NCBI GenBank assembly: GCA_963921425.1
Contig: OY992832.1
Span: 5,332,001 to 5,396,000, forward strand
Length of the DNA: 64,000 bases
DNA from: Dryas octopetala
Lineage: Eukaryota; Streptophyta; Magnoliopsida; Rosales; Rosaceae
Direction of reading: 5' to 3'
The notes beneath the pieces were generated by a model, which made no database searches, was not told the DNA's origin, and saw nothing but the letters and a program-made list of their open reading frames with translations. How positions within the stretch are numbered: the stretch's first letter is position 1; each line of letters opens with the position of its first letter. Below, piece by piece: positions 33,719-44,900 of this stretch. The translations under genes and the position numbers were made by a program.

Positions 33719-34645
33719 TCATGGCACAAACTGATCTTCACTCTCTTGGAACTCCTCCTCATTCTGGTACCCTTCCATGGAGTTATTAGACTCATAAGTG
33801 TTGTGGTTCACATTGTTGTTGCCAAAGTAACCCCTGTTGTTGTACCAGTTTCTTGAATCAACCACCTTCGAGTTTTCATACTGGTTTGGATTGTAGTTCT
33901 TCTCGCTGTTAACGTCGTAGAAATACTTTCCATTCTCCAAAAACCTTGTGTCACTCATGCCGTGCCTCTCATCAGCATTGTACTTGTTGGTGGCACCATT
34001 GTAGTAGTTGTTGCTGTTTTGGCTGGTTGGGGTGGTGTAGCTTCTCTGTGTCAGCCTTGTGCCACTAATGCCATTTTGACTGGTCTCATAGTTGTTCTCA
34101 TTGTTGTAGTAGTTGTTGCTGTTTTGGCTGGTTGGGGTGGTGTAGCTTCTCTGTGTCAGCCTTGTGCCACTAATGCCATTTTGACTGGTCTCATAGTTGT
34201 TCTCATTGTTGTAGTAGTTGTTTCTGTTGGGGTTATAGTGGGTGTTGTATTTGTTGGGGTAGTTATAGGTGTGCTCCTTTTCGGACTCGGTTTCATATGG
34301 AAGGTTGTTGTTGGTAGTGAACTGTGCACCATATGTTGGAGTGGTGGTGTAGGGTGCACCATTGGTTGTGGTAGTGGTGGTGGTAGTGGGAGGCAACTGG
34401 CCAGACTCATGGCCATAGAGACCATATCCATTTTGGGTCTCTGGAATGAAGGTTGGCTCTGGCTCTGGCTCTTGCTTGTTCACAGTGCTCTCTTTGTTGG
34501 GGAGCTCTGTCTCTTTCACATTGTTGGTGTTGGTGTTGACATTGGTCACTTTGCTAAAGAACTGGCTGTCTCTAGCTTGACCTTGTTGAGAGAAGAGGAC
34601 AGAAACCAGGAAGAGAAAAGAGAAAATTTTTGCAGCAGGAGCCAT
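33719..34645 (-). CDS. E6-like secreted, Asn/Tyr-rich cell-wall-type protein
   Basis: Single exon, 308 aa. Start MAPAAKIFSFLFLVSVLF is a clear signal peptide, cleaved about at GQA|RD. The mature protein is low-complexity: Thr-run (TTTTTTTTNG), many NNYYNNENN and YNPN motifs, the E6 signature GMSDTRFLENGKYFYDV, and an acidic C-terminus (EEEFQESEDQFVP). Related to cotton fibre protein E6, an abundant secreted protein of elongating cells; role presumed in the wall, biochemistry unknown. A unit of 35 residues (starting NNYYNNENNYETSQNG) is repeated exactly. I use the second Met (MAPA) rather than 34,654 because it opens the signal peptide directly; the difference is three residues. A TATATAAAG box is ~80 bp upstream. 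Confidence 0.9.
   Translation of the reverse strand: MAPAAKIFSFLFLVSVLFSQQGQARDSQFFSKVTNVNTNTNNVKETELPNKESTVNKQEPEPEPTFIPETQNGYGLYGHESGQLPPTTTTTTTTNGAPYTTTPTYGAQFTTNNNLPYETESEKEHTYNYPNKYNTHYNPNRNNYYNNENNYETSQNGISGTRLTQRSYTTPTSQNSNNYYNNENNYETSQNGISGTRLTQRSYTTPTSQNSNNYYNGATNKYNADERHGMSDTRFLENGKYFYDVNSEKNYNPNQYENSKVVDSRNWYNNRGYFGNNNVNHNTYESNNSMEGYQNEEEFQESEDQFVP
33999..34222. repeat. Perfect 105-bp tandem duplication inside the E6-like gene
   Basis: Sequence from 33,999 is repeated 105 bp later with no mismatch, extending ~2.1 copies to 34,222, where a third copy start diverges. 105 bp is 35 codons, so the frame is kept. Confidence 0.9.
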
Positions 34646-34723
34646 AGATGGCAAGTGAAAGATGTGCTGCTAGCTCTAGACTGTGGAGAGTATAGTACTG
34701 GAGAGAGTTACTGGTAGTCCAAT

Positions 34724-34733
34724 CTTTATATAG
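34724..34733 (-). promoter_or_regulatory. TATA box of the E6-like gene
   Basis: Minus-strand CTATATAAAG, ~80 bp upstream of the ATG at 34,645. Confidence 0.65.
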
Positions 34734-37159
34734 AGGACCTTTTTCACTTTCTCACCCAATATTTCCACTCATTAGGTGCAAATGGGCCAGAAGGATTGGT
34801 GATGATTGTGGTCCCTTTTGACATATAGAACTTCAACAATGAGCACTTTGTGCCTGTTTCTAGTTAATTAGTTTTCATTACACATTGCTTTTTTCCCTTA
34901 GGTGCACTTCATGCAAATTGTCTCAGTGAGGAAATTAAACAACATAATTATCTGTTAATTTTATACTGAAAAGCCACTCATATCTGACTCTGGACTTGCT
35001 TTATAGTCTGATAAGCATTGCTAAAAAAACATCTAGCTTAATCATGCTTTGAATTTTCGTTTCTTCTAAGCAAGCCAAAAATATACCCTTAAATTAAATG
35101 AGGAATGTGAACTTTAATTGTGGGTGTTCATGATGTTCCCTAAAGTTGAGGGAAATATAAGGGCTATAGTCACAAAGATAATGTGGAAATTACATGGTGC
35201 AAAGCTGGGATGATCAGGACATTGACATCATTGACATAGCCGTGTAATTATGCGTGGATTGTGGAGTGGGTGGGGAATGCAGATAATATCATATCATATA
35301 GTGCAAACAGCATGTGCTCTCTGTGTTTGGTCTAATATGAGATGCATCTAAACTTTACTACAAAACAAGACTAAAGAGTAAAGAGTAATGTAGTTCAGCT
35401 CATTTACTGCTGTCCCTGCAATTTAACCCAGTCTTTTAGTGTTTCGGCTTCTGTTAGTTGGATTATTTAAGTTGTATAACTAAAAGTTGAAGTTATCCAG
35501 TATTATTATATCTGGTGCAAGTGTGCAACCATTCTTTGCTAGTAGATGGATACTTCATAAGTTCATAACTATCTCATTTAGTAGATGGGGTACAATTAGT
35601 GACCAGAGTACTAAAATGTATATGCAAACTACAACTACTGGGAGGTCTACTAAATTATTAAACTCTAACCAGAAAAAAGAGAAGAGAGTAAAGAAAATGT
35701 TGAAGGTTGTGGTTGCTCTTTCATTATAAAATGGTTATTTTCTTATTTATTCATTTAAATTTGGCCACATAAAGTAGCTAAATTACCTACTTTTGTTCCC
35801 CCTAAATCTAAATTACCTACTTGATTGTGCTATAGCTCAAGAGAAGGAAAGGCAGAAACAAAATGTCTCACTTCTCACTTAATTACATTACATTTGTACC
35901 CCCAAATCTTAGAACCTGAATAAGCTGTTCAAAGGAAAAAGAGAGGAAAGGTCAGAGAAGCTTCCAGGCCTGTACATGTGCCACTAGCTCCTGTCCCCCC
36001 ACCAAAACCCCAAGCACTGTTTCTAGTGGTATCATAAAAGCCAAAAGAAAGAAAGAACAGGCACATAGTCACATACTATCATGAAGGTGATTTTGTAAAG
36101 CAAAAGCCTACTACCTTCCAATGGATTGGTCTTAAAGCAGTAAAACCTATGGAAAAAGCAGTCTGAGGTGAAAAATCTTACACAGAAATGTCTTTAATTA
36201 ACTGATAGTTGATTTCACATTATGTAGGTTGTTTTTTGCATATATCCAGCTAAGTTTAAGAAAAAGACACATGAGTGTGTAGCTTGTATTTAGGGGCTAA
36301 GAACATTTACAAAAACAAATATTGAATATGGTGGTGTCTACATCCAAGACCCAAATTTCACATCAAGCTTTAATGCAGTCCTAGTGAGTAGTAAATGGCA
36401 TTTGGTATTGAAGTTTGCATGTGGCAAGTGCTGTGTCAACTAATGTGGGAAATTAGAGACTTATTTCAAAGTGCATGACTGCATGTGCAGTAAGTCTTCA
36501 ATGTTTTGGTATAGCAGTTGAGAATCAAAGCAACTGATTGATTGATACATACAACTACACAAAGGTGACCCTACAGTGGCCCTCTTTCTCTCTTCCTCCT
36601 TCCTCAATGGAAAATGGGGTTCACCCACCGGCAATCCGCAGACCCATCAACAAAACAAAATGCTTTTGTCAACGTTTCTCTTTGACAAAGCACCCAAAAC
36701 TTTTTCTTTTTCTTTTCTTTTTCACTTTTTTTTTTCTTTTTCTTGAATTAAGTGAAATTTGTTGCGTGATTAGCGGAAGGATAGTTTATAGTTTCAGCCT
36801 TTCAAAGTGGAGTGTCTTTGGTGATCAGATTCTACTCCCTACTTCCCATTGTTTTTTTTTTTATTCTTTTTTTCTTTTTGTCCTTTCCTTTCAATGAGTA
36901 GTTCTAGGTTCGCATATTTTACTACGAAAATTCTACATATAAAAGTCAGCAAAAGATCTACAAATAATGATGTAAAAAACCAACAACAAATTTCTGTTAA
37001 CCCAACATTAATAATACATCATATATCTGAAAAGGTTACTGATTTTAGCTGAAAGCTAATATAAACCCAATTCATTTATACATAACAAAAACATTAACAA
37101 AACATAGACCTCCCAGAGTCCCAGATACAAGAGTAGGATAGAATCATAGGGAACGACTT
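34734..37159. other. Intergenic, no gene seen
   Basis: E6-like promoter region, then AT-rich DNA. A long T/C-rich (pyrimidine) zone is at ~36,690-36,900. Nothing else supported. Confidence 0.55.
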
Positions 37160-37609
37160 TTAAGGTAATGGGTTCCAAAGCAGAAGAGAAAACAACAACA
37201 GATTAGGAACCAAAATAGGAATCGCAGGATTAACCCCAAGTGGTTTTCTTCTGAGCCTCTTCCTAAAATACTCTTTCCTCTGCTCTTCACCCCACCGAGC
37301 TTCCTCTACTCCTCTTGCAAGGATCAATGGTGGGGGTTGGTGATATGGGCATTTGGACCTCCAAGAAGTCTCAGGGAGCCCAAATTTGGAGACCCTTTTG
37401 AGGAAGAGAGAGATGCCCCATTTCAGATGAAGAGAAGGGAAGGTTGTGGAGGGTTTGGTGCAGAGGACTGGTGGGTAGTCCCAGTTTAGATAGCATGGGA
37501 TTTGGGTGGAGATGAAGAACTGAGAGTGGAGAGGTGGTGTGGTTGTGGGGTTGATTAGGATATGAGTTAAGGCATGGAGTCTTTGCTCCCATGTTGTGTC
37601 TTCTTCCAT
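37160..37609 (-). CDS. Conserved plant protein of unknown function (149 aa)
   Basis: Single exon starting MEEDTTWEQRLHALTHIL. Distinctive conserved blocks: PPLHSQFFISTQIPCYLNWD, YPPVLCTKPSTTFPSLHLKW, SKFGLPETSWRSKCPYHQPP, a basic segment (RKEYFRKRLRRKPL) and a hydrophobic C-terminus VPNLLLFSLLLWNPLP that could be a tail anchor. I recognise it as a plant-conserved single-exon family without known function. The open frame extends 24 codons upstream to 37,681, but the internal Met matches the family start. A tail-anchored membrane location is inference. Confidence 0.78.
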   Translation of the reverse strand: MEEDTTWEQRLHALTHILINPTTTPPLHSQFFISTQIPCYLNWDYPPVLCTKPSTTFPSLHLKWGISLFLKRVSKFGLPETSWRSKCPYHQPPPLILARGVEEARWGEEQRKEYFRKRLRRKPLGVNPAIPILVPNLLLFSLLLWNPLP

Positions 37610-38515
37610 TCTTTCGTGCTTATCTCGCTCTGTCTGAACATGAGGTTGAGAAGAGCCAAAAGGGTGTACATATTTTACCAAGATAAAAATAAAGACGAGT
37701 GTTCATATGTTGGTAAAACTTAATTCCATTTTATTTGTAAACTATATAATCCATTTTAATCTATCTTAAGATTGAAATGCAATACATAATTTTTATAAAA
37801 TTAAAAAAAAAATGATGAAATTTAACCACAAATTTTGATAAATTAGGTATGACGCATTGACGTGAAGATTGAAGAGTAGGAAAAATGTAGCATAATCACA
37901 CATCTTTGGGCACACCGTGTACCCAACATAATTCATTTGAGACTTTGAATTACTTACAATTTCTGCAAGAACAATGAAGCACAAAAATCGACCAAATTAG
38001 ATTAGGTTTTTATATAAAAAAAAATGTTAATCAATCAAACATATCAATATAAAGTCATCAAAATGGATCGCATTAAAGTAAATTTTATAAAATGTATCAG
38101 TTTGAGTGAATTGGATTAGGAAATGATCTATATGGCTTAGTAGTTTTTTCTTCAAGCTTTATATTTGGTTGGTTGTGGCTGGGATTTATAGCCTCATCTC
38201 CCCTGTAAATCTGTCAGCTTCAGAATGTTGTAACTGATGAAAGAATTTTGGTTCATGAGCTTCCTCTTGAACCAAAACTATGCAACAAAAATATGCAACA
38301 GATACTGTTAAAACTATAATACAAAGAGAATCTAAACTTTGATTCGTATTTGTAAAGTGGCTCATGTCACTCTCTTGCAGCCATTGATCAATTCGTCGAA
38401 ACTCATGACTTGGCCCAAGATGGGTACTATCATTGATCCTGGAAACTATAGCTATCAAATTTACATCTGTTGGCAATTATTAAATTCTGGAGAAATTTCT
38501 TCCATTTACAGCTCG
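37610..38515. other. Intergenic between two minus-strand genes
   Basis: Promoter side of the 149-aa gene and 3' flank of the coiled-coil gene. AT-rich, no gene seen. Confidence 0.55.
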
Positions 38516-41227
38516 TTAAGGTTCTAGCTTCTGGAATTTTGGTACGAGCCACGACAAAGCACTCACTATTGGGAAGGCAATGAACGCAGTGGCCTGCAAA
38601 TTAACAACTTTGAGTAAGGGCAATATCACAAGAAAATACTTAGATGTGAATGTACTTCTTTAGAAAAAGTTGTGTCAGCAAGAAAAAATATCAAAGAGGA
38701 AAACATTGACTACACACCAAAAGGAAAACCACTTCCTCCTCACTGGCAAGAACTGCAGTAAATTCATTCTTTTCCAATTTTTCTTTGATGAAATGTTGCA
38801 ACTGCAAAAAGAAAAATATGGTTTTCACGAATTCATTAACAGAACAGAAGTGTCTAGTTAATGACTATGATTTATGAGATGGAAAGATGAAGCAAGTGTG
38901 ATTTATTAACTTTATACAACCTAATATAAACGTACACACAATTGACGCACTGGGCAAGTAATAGCATGATAAAGACAAATCAGCATATGAGGGTGCACTG
39001 CAGAACAGAAGTTTGTAGTCAATGCCTAGGCTGTAAGGCCACTCCAAACCAGGCATGCGAAAAGGATGCAAAAGGGTGTGTGACTGTGGGTGTGCGTGTG
39101 TGCTTTAATTTGTATTTTTCAAATTGACTTTATATAACCTAATATAATACATTGCAAAGGAATAACAAAGACAAACCAATAGACAAGGGTGCTTGAACTG
39201 CCAGGACAAGGGCACACACAGCAAAGATGCCTTATACTTAACAAACCAATGCAGCAGTCCTCAACAATTTAGCCTAAGGATTGGTATGAGAGCCTGTTAA
39301 ATGAGAATATTCTGGGTAATACAGTATCTAGTATGCAATTTCTCACCATTTCACAACTAATCATCTTAGAGGTACGAAGAGACCATCAAACTAATCAAAA
39401 GCCCTGATTTAGCATCACATTTACTTGATTCTCTCTGTAAATGATTGAAAGACAACATTCCACAATGTTTTATGGGCAATGTAGCACAAAGCTATATGGC
39501 TCAGCATTTTCAAGGTTTAAGTGAGATAAACATTTAGCAGATTGTGCCTTCAAGATTCTTGATATTACGAAAAAACTACAAAAAATTGGAAATGTTATGA
39601 TATAAAAAGTGTATACAACCTCAATAAAGTGTATCACAGGAATGGCCTCAGGCTCCCAAGAAGTAAGAACATTGAAGAAATATTTTCTTTTTCCGACATC
39701 TGTCACATACTAATTACAAAAGATTTTTTGTACAGACCTCATGGTGAAACCTTTTAAATGCTGCAAAGGCTCTCTTTGACTGATGCAGAGCTCGAGAGAA
39801 ATAGTTTGGCCCAAGCACCTTCTGCAGATGGTCATCAAAAAGGTGGTGGAGGTCATCAAAAAGGTTGTTGAAGAACTGCAAGCCATGAGATTTTATGAGC
39901 TAATGTGAGATTCTCTTTCGTAAAACAAAATAGATGTCAATTGTTGAGAAGACTTGATGCAGTCAGTGCCGACAGGATTTAAGTTCCAGCGACATTCACA
40001 AATATTCAGAATTTCATATTCTCATATAGACCAAATTTTCTGAACTACTGCTGTGAGGTATTTAATATTACCTTCAAGAATGTGCATCTTGTAGAGCTTA
40101 CTTGCCTTCGGGCCCTCACAGTCCTCATCTAATTAAAATTAAAGAAAAAAACAAACAAAGAAAGAAACTATCAAATATTAGTGAATTAGAAACACTTATC
40201 AAATAAAGAATCTGAAGCTAGTTTCAAGTAGGAATGTAGGATATACTTGTGTAATATGAAGAGCCTGCTCGAGTCGCTGAATTTGAATCCATTGTTCTGT
40301 AACAATGTCAGCCATCTGAAATCAAAGCGAAAGAAGCCAATGGCAAAATTAACACACACTAACAACATCACAGTCAAAGATCATACACGGTACAAAAATA
40401 AAATAACAATATCAGATAGAGTGTATCGGTGTATGACCTTTTCAGCCTCAGAGGCAACCATTTCAAGTCTATCCTCAGCATCTTGTGCTTTAGACTCCAA
40501 AACATGAAGATCGAAGTTGAACTTCCTTGAATCGGCCCAGAGAAGCCGTACCTAAGCACATTCCAAAGCCTACTTCTCAAACTAGTTCGGCTTTCAAATA
40601 TGCATCCAACAATGAACAATTTCTGCTACTTATTATTCACTGAAAATTGAAAAAAAAAAAAAAAAAAAGAAGATAAAAAGAAGAAGAAAAGAAGTATGAA
40701 CCTCTTCTTCTAGAGCACGAAGCCGTTCATCATCAAGCAATGAGTCTCCCTGTGATACACAAATACAACTAACACTCATACAGTTTTTTTTTTTAATATT
40801 CGGTTAATTTAGAATAGTTGAAGATTTGAAGTTGAAGCTGAAAAGAAACCTTGAGAGAGGATAACACGGACTGCAAATGATGAATCTCCAGCGACATGTC
40901 GTCAATGCGCTTCTCGCGCTCTTCGATAGAAACGATTTTCTGATTCAGAATTTGAATGTTTTCCGCAAGAAGTGATTCTGCAAAACATAAAGAATAGCTA
41001 AGAAATCAAAGAAAAAGAAGAAAAGGAAAGAATTAAGTGGAAGTAATACCTAAGTGAGCGATCTTGAGCTTGAATTGGTGCAGCTCGCAGCTGGAGTAGT
41101 TGTCGTCGTTGTTGTTGTTGTGGTGAGCTGAAGCTGCTGAACATGCCGATTCCGAGAGAGCGAGGAGAGACGAGAAAAAGGCGGGAAATAGGAATAGGAA
41201 TGGAATTCCAAGAATTTCCTTTCTCAT
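38516..41227 (-). CDS. Coiled-coil protein with signal peptide and C-terminal membrane span
   Basis: Nine exons: 41050-41227, 40850-40977, 40702-40749, 40438-40551, 40247-40315, 40072-40128, 39738-39875, 38718-38801, 38516-38593; 297 aa. Signal peptide at residues 1-~28 (MRKEILGIPFLFLFPAFFSS), then coiled-coil helices (~50-190; ILNQKIVSIEEREKRIDDM, ESKAQDAEDRLEMVASEAEK, TEQWIQIQRLEQALHI). A Phe/His-rich linker follows, then IKEKLEKNEFTAVLASEEEV, a transmembrane helix (FLLATAFIAFPIVSALSWLV) and a short tail. The layout and the EKL...LAS-E-V-F--A-A-IAFP region resemble the plant AT2G24420-type endomembrane coiled-coil family; function unknown. Every exon except the first two and last is a whole number of codons. 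Intron 7 carries a degenerate ~70-bp duplicated segment. Confidence 0.85.
38911..39193. repeat. Degenerate direct duplication in intron of the coiled-coil gene
   Basis: The segment beginning ACTTTATACAACCTAATATA (from ~38,909) and ending CAAATCAGCATATGAGGGTGC (~38,995) recurs in diverged form from ~39,127 (ACTTTATATAACCTAATATA) to ~39,192 (AGACAAGGGTGC). Old local duplication; unit 65-85 bp. Confidence 0.5.
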
Positions 41228-41965
41228 TCTGTCCTTGCAGGAGCTGACTTGTGCCTGTGCTTCGCCATTTCAATCTCAGAATTTCATAGGGAAATCTTGT
41301 ATCAAACGATAAAACGACGGCGTTTCCTCGTCCGTCCATCAAAATTTGAAATACAAAAATATTAACAAACAATTTAAATAAAATCCGTAATAAAAATATC
41401 AAAACGACATTATATATTTATATCTATATTAATAAGGGATAATAAAGAGGGGAAAATGCTCTTAAAACTTGAGATTTATAATCATGTTTATATAGCATTT
41501 TCCATAATTATAATTTTACTAATTATGAACACCAAATAATTAAATTAAGTAGAATGAGTTTAACGTCTCTTGGCAGTCCTAAGCATAAAAATTTAAAAAA
41601 GAAAAAAATGGACATTAAACTAATTGAGGTGTAAAATTTCAATTTTGTGTAACTGGAGAAGACATTCTCAGGAACAAGGTTGCATTATCGAACCATATCT
41701 TCAAGTACACGTCATCTCCTCCGACAGTCTGTATTATTATTAAGCGAACTGTAAACTAGCAATTACAGATTTAAATGATTTTCTATAAGCTATAGGCTAT
41801 ATATCGCCAATACATTTGGAATTCCAAAAGAAGTATATATACTGTATACAGCAGTAATAGTTGTCTCTATAGTCTATAGTGATGGAAAGGAGGCACAGCC
41901 GTATTATTAGAAAGCTTATTGACCATTGATTGAAATCTGTAAATGATCCTACGGCTACTAGTACG
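41228..41965. other. Intergenic between coiled-coil and phosphorylase genes
   Basis: Promoter of the coiled-coil gene and 3' flank of the phosphorylase gene (both minus). AT-rich; nothing else recognised. Confidence 0.6.
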
Positions 41966-44900
41966 CTAGACATGAGAAGGGAATCTGCATGGTTCAATTC
42001 CCCAAGCCTCCTCAGCATACTCTCGGATTGTTCTATCACTGCTAAATCTCCCAGACCCGGCTGTGCTAAGGATGCTCATCCGAGTCCACTTCTTCGGATC
42101 CGCAAATGCTTGATCAGCAGCAGCCTGTAAATCCCATGCACAACAGTAAGTTAAGTTATAATGCAACACCAAAATGCAAACTTTGGGACTTCCAACAAAA
42201 CAAAAATAATTACCTGGGCCTCTAAATAGCTTCCGAAATCAGCACCAAGCAGATAGAAGTCGTTACCCTCTACAGTATCACATAGAGACTTGAAATAGTC
42301 TTGAAAGCCAAAATAACCATCTCGGATCATCCTACACATAAAATAAATATCACAGCAGAATTAGAAACTCTGAGGAAACAGCCTGCTCAGAAAGCATCAC
42401 ACAGAATTGATTGCGGAAAATCTAGAGAAGTGGCATCCAATACATGCCATCTACAAAATCTAAAAATTCTTGACTGGTCACAAATCACCAACTGGCTAAA
42501 TTGAGTGAAGGTGATTGTTATAGCATACCTTATAACACGGGCACATTTCAGTGGCAGTTCATCAAGTCCTTTCTCACGCAACATGGGAACTTCATGAACC
42601 TTTGCACCAAATAGAAACTGGAGAAAGCAAATTTTCAGACAATTATCTCTGCTATACTATCAACAGATATATTACCAATCTAAAAGCTCAAAATAGTGCC
42701 GATAAGCCATTGAAGGGTTTGTGTGAATAATGGAATGGTGGTTTTTACTCCCCCTCTCCCTTAAAACGGAGTTCCATCTAATAAAAAATAATATGGGCTC
42801 CGTGGATATATAGATGCCATGCTCTAGCAATTACCAAAAGCAAATCCCATTTGGTAAACAATACTCGACATCCCAATCAGCTAAACTGAATCCAGCTATA
42901 TTAAGTTGGCTAGGTAAATCTCAGTCAGCCATTCCATTCTCACAAATGCTCATATTATTTTCAGTCACACGCCATCTATTATTAGAGGAAGTCAAAGACC
43001 AATTCATATCATAGTGATATCCTTGTATAACCTTATGAAAAAATTACCAGGTTGTCTGCCCCTATTTCTTCAACAATTTCAACTGTAGACCCATCTTCCG
43101 TAGCTAAGAGTAAACATCCATTCATAAGAAATTTCATACTGCCAGTTCCAGAAGCCTCATGTCCTGCGGTGCTGCACAGGAATCATCACATGTTATGCAA
43201 CAGTATGTGCATGCTACATACTACATAGTTTCCGGAAAATAAAAACTTCGTGTGAATGACCATGCAAGAAATAACTAGTAAGGCATATGTACATGTACCC
43301 CCCCCCCCCCCCTTAACTTTAACACCACTAATGTTGGGGAATTTTATTTGATCAAAAACTTAATTGAAAAACATGATGAGATTGATAATAACCTAAGAAC
43401 CAGCTTGTCGTCGGGCTATGGTTTCATACTTTACAGTATTCTAAAAGGAGCTTCACAGTTAAAGTAGGACTTGGCTAAGAAAAGTAATGTTAACATATCA
43501 AATCTGAAAAGTGCAATAAAATTTGAGCTAGGCCAAGAAACTCAAAATAGCTTTTTAAACAATTGTGTTTTGCAGGGGTCCATCAAATCTACAAGATGCA
43601 TAGTTTACAAACCTTATGTGCTGAGAAAGGTCGGCCCCTGGTATTACCAATTCAGCAACAGATACATTATAATCAGGAATAAAAACCTAGAATAACAGAG
43701 AAATGACATTAAAATAACATATAACTGAAGCCATATATAGAGTGCAAGAACAGAGACTTTATTCTTATGCTAGTTCCTCTAAATAATTGTACAAAACAAG
43801 GACAGGAAGAACGCATGCAGAGGTACAGAATTCTTTCTCTTACCAACTTTAGAAGATCTCCGACATCAGTGTCATTATTTATTTTTTCTGATACAGCATG
43901 ACAAAGTTTGATAATCTTTTTTGCAATTTCATAACCAGGAGCCGCTTTTCCTCCAATAATGCAGACACGAGGTACAACCTTGCTCCGTTGACTCTTCTCC
44001 ATGTGCTGCAGCAAGAATTACTGGCAATTATTTAAGGAGGTAAAAGGAAAGAAGAAAGAACATGATATAAAACCCAATAAATGATAAGCATCTAATGGTA
44101 CACAATTTACTGAGATCAGGCATGGTTCCAACACCATGTCAAATCTCATTGCAAAGTCAACATGTTACTGCCCACCAACATGGAAGCCAAAACTTTTAGG
44201 TTTACTGTGACAAGAAGATGAAATAAAGATGTACAATTTCTATAGGATGGTAAGATAACTCCTTTTAGAAGGTATCTGGTGCTTATTTGTTAATAAGTTC
44301 TAATACTATAGCATGGAATATTCACCCTAGAAAACCAGCTTCACCTTGATACAGTCATATCGATGGATAATGCCTAGTATATTAAGCAACTGTCTTTTGT
44401 ACTCATGTATTCGCTTTGTCTGCACATCGAACATTGCATCTAAACTAACCTGCATAAAAAATTGATGCATAGTGAATGTAAGATCATAAGGAAGCTTCTA
44501 TAGGACATACCTTCTAGACAAAAGAGGGAAAGAAAAAAGAACCGAATATAAATTCTAAGAACTTGCAGTCAAACCTTCACACCACTCATTGCTTCAATGT
44601 ACTCAGCAAGCCTCATTTTGTTAACCTTCTTAACCTACAACATGAAATTATATACAATAAAGAAAGAGCCAGAACATAATATATTATTGGTTCCAAAGCA
44701 GATGCACAAATATCAAGCCTAGAGTACCATCATCCATTCTTGTTGAAAGTCAGCATCGTTTGCATATTCTTGCAAGCCAGTTAGAAGGTCAACATCACGA
44801 ATCCAAGCTTCTGTTCCAAGCCATTTTGAGATAAGGGCACACAGGCTAGGATTACTCACCACAATCCAGCGACGCTGAGAAATCAAATTTCAGTACATTA

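Noticed and set aside
33962..34717. 251-codon plus-strand ORF antisense to the E6-like gene
   Set aside because: Low-complexity Val/Gly shadow of the Asn/Thr codon-biased E6-like frame; the minus frame has a signal peptide, E6 motif and TATA box.
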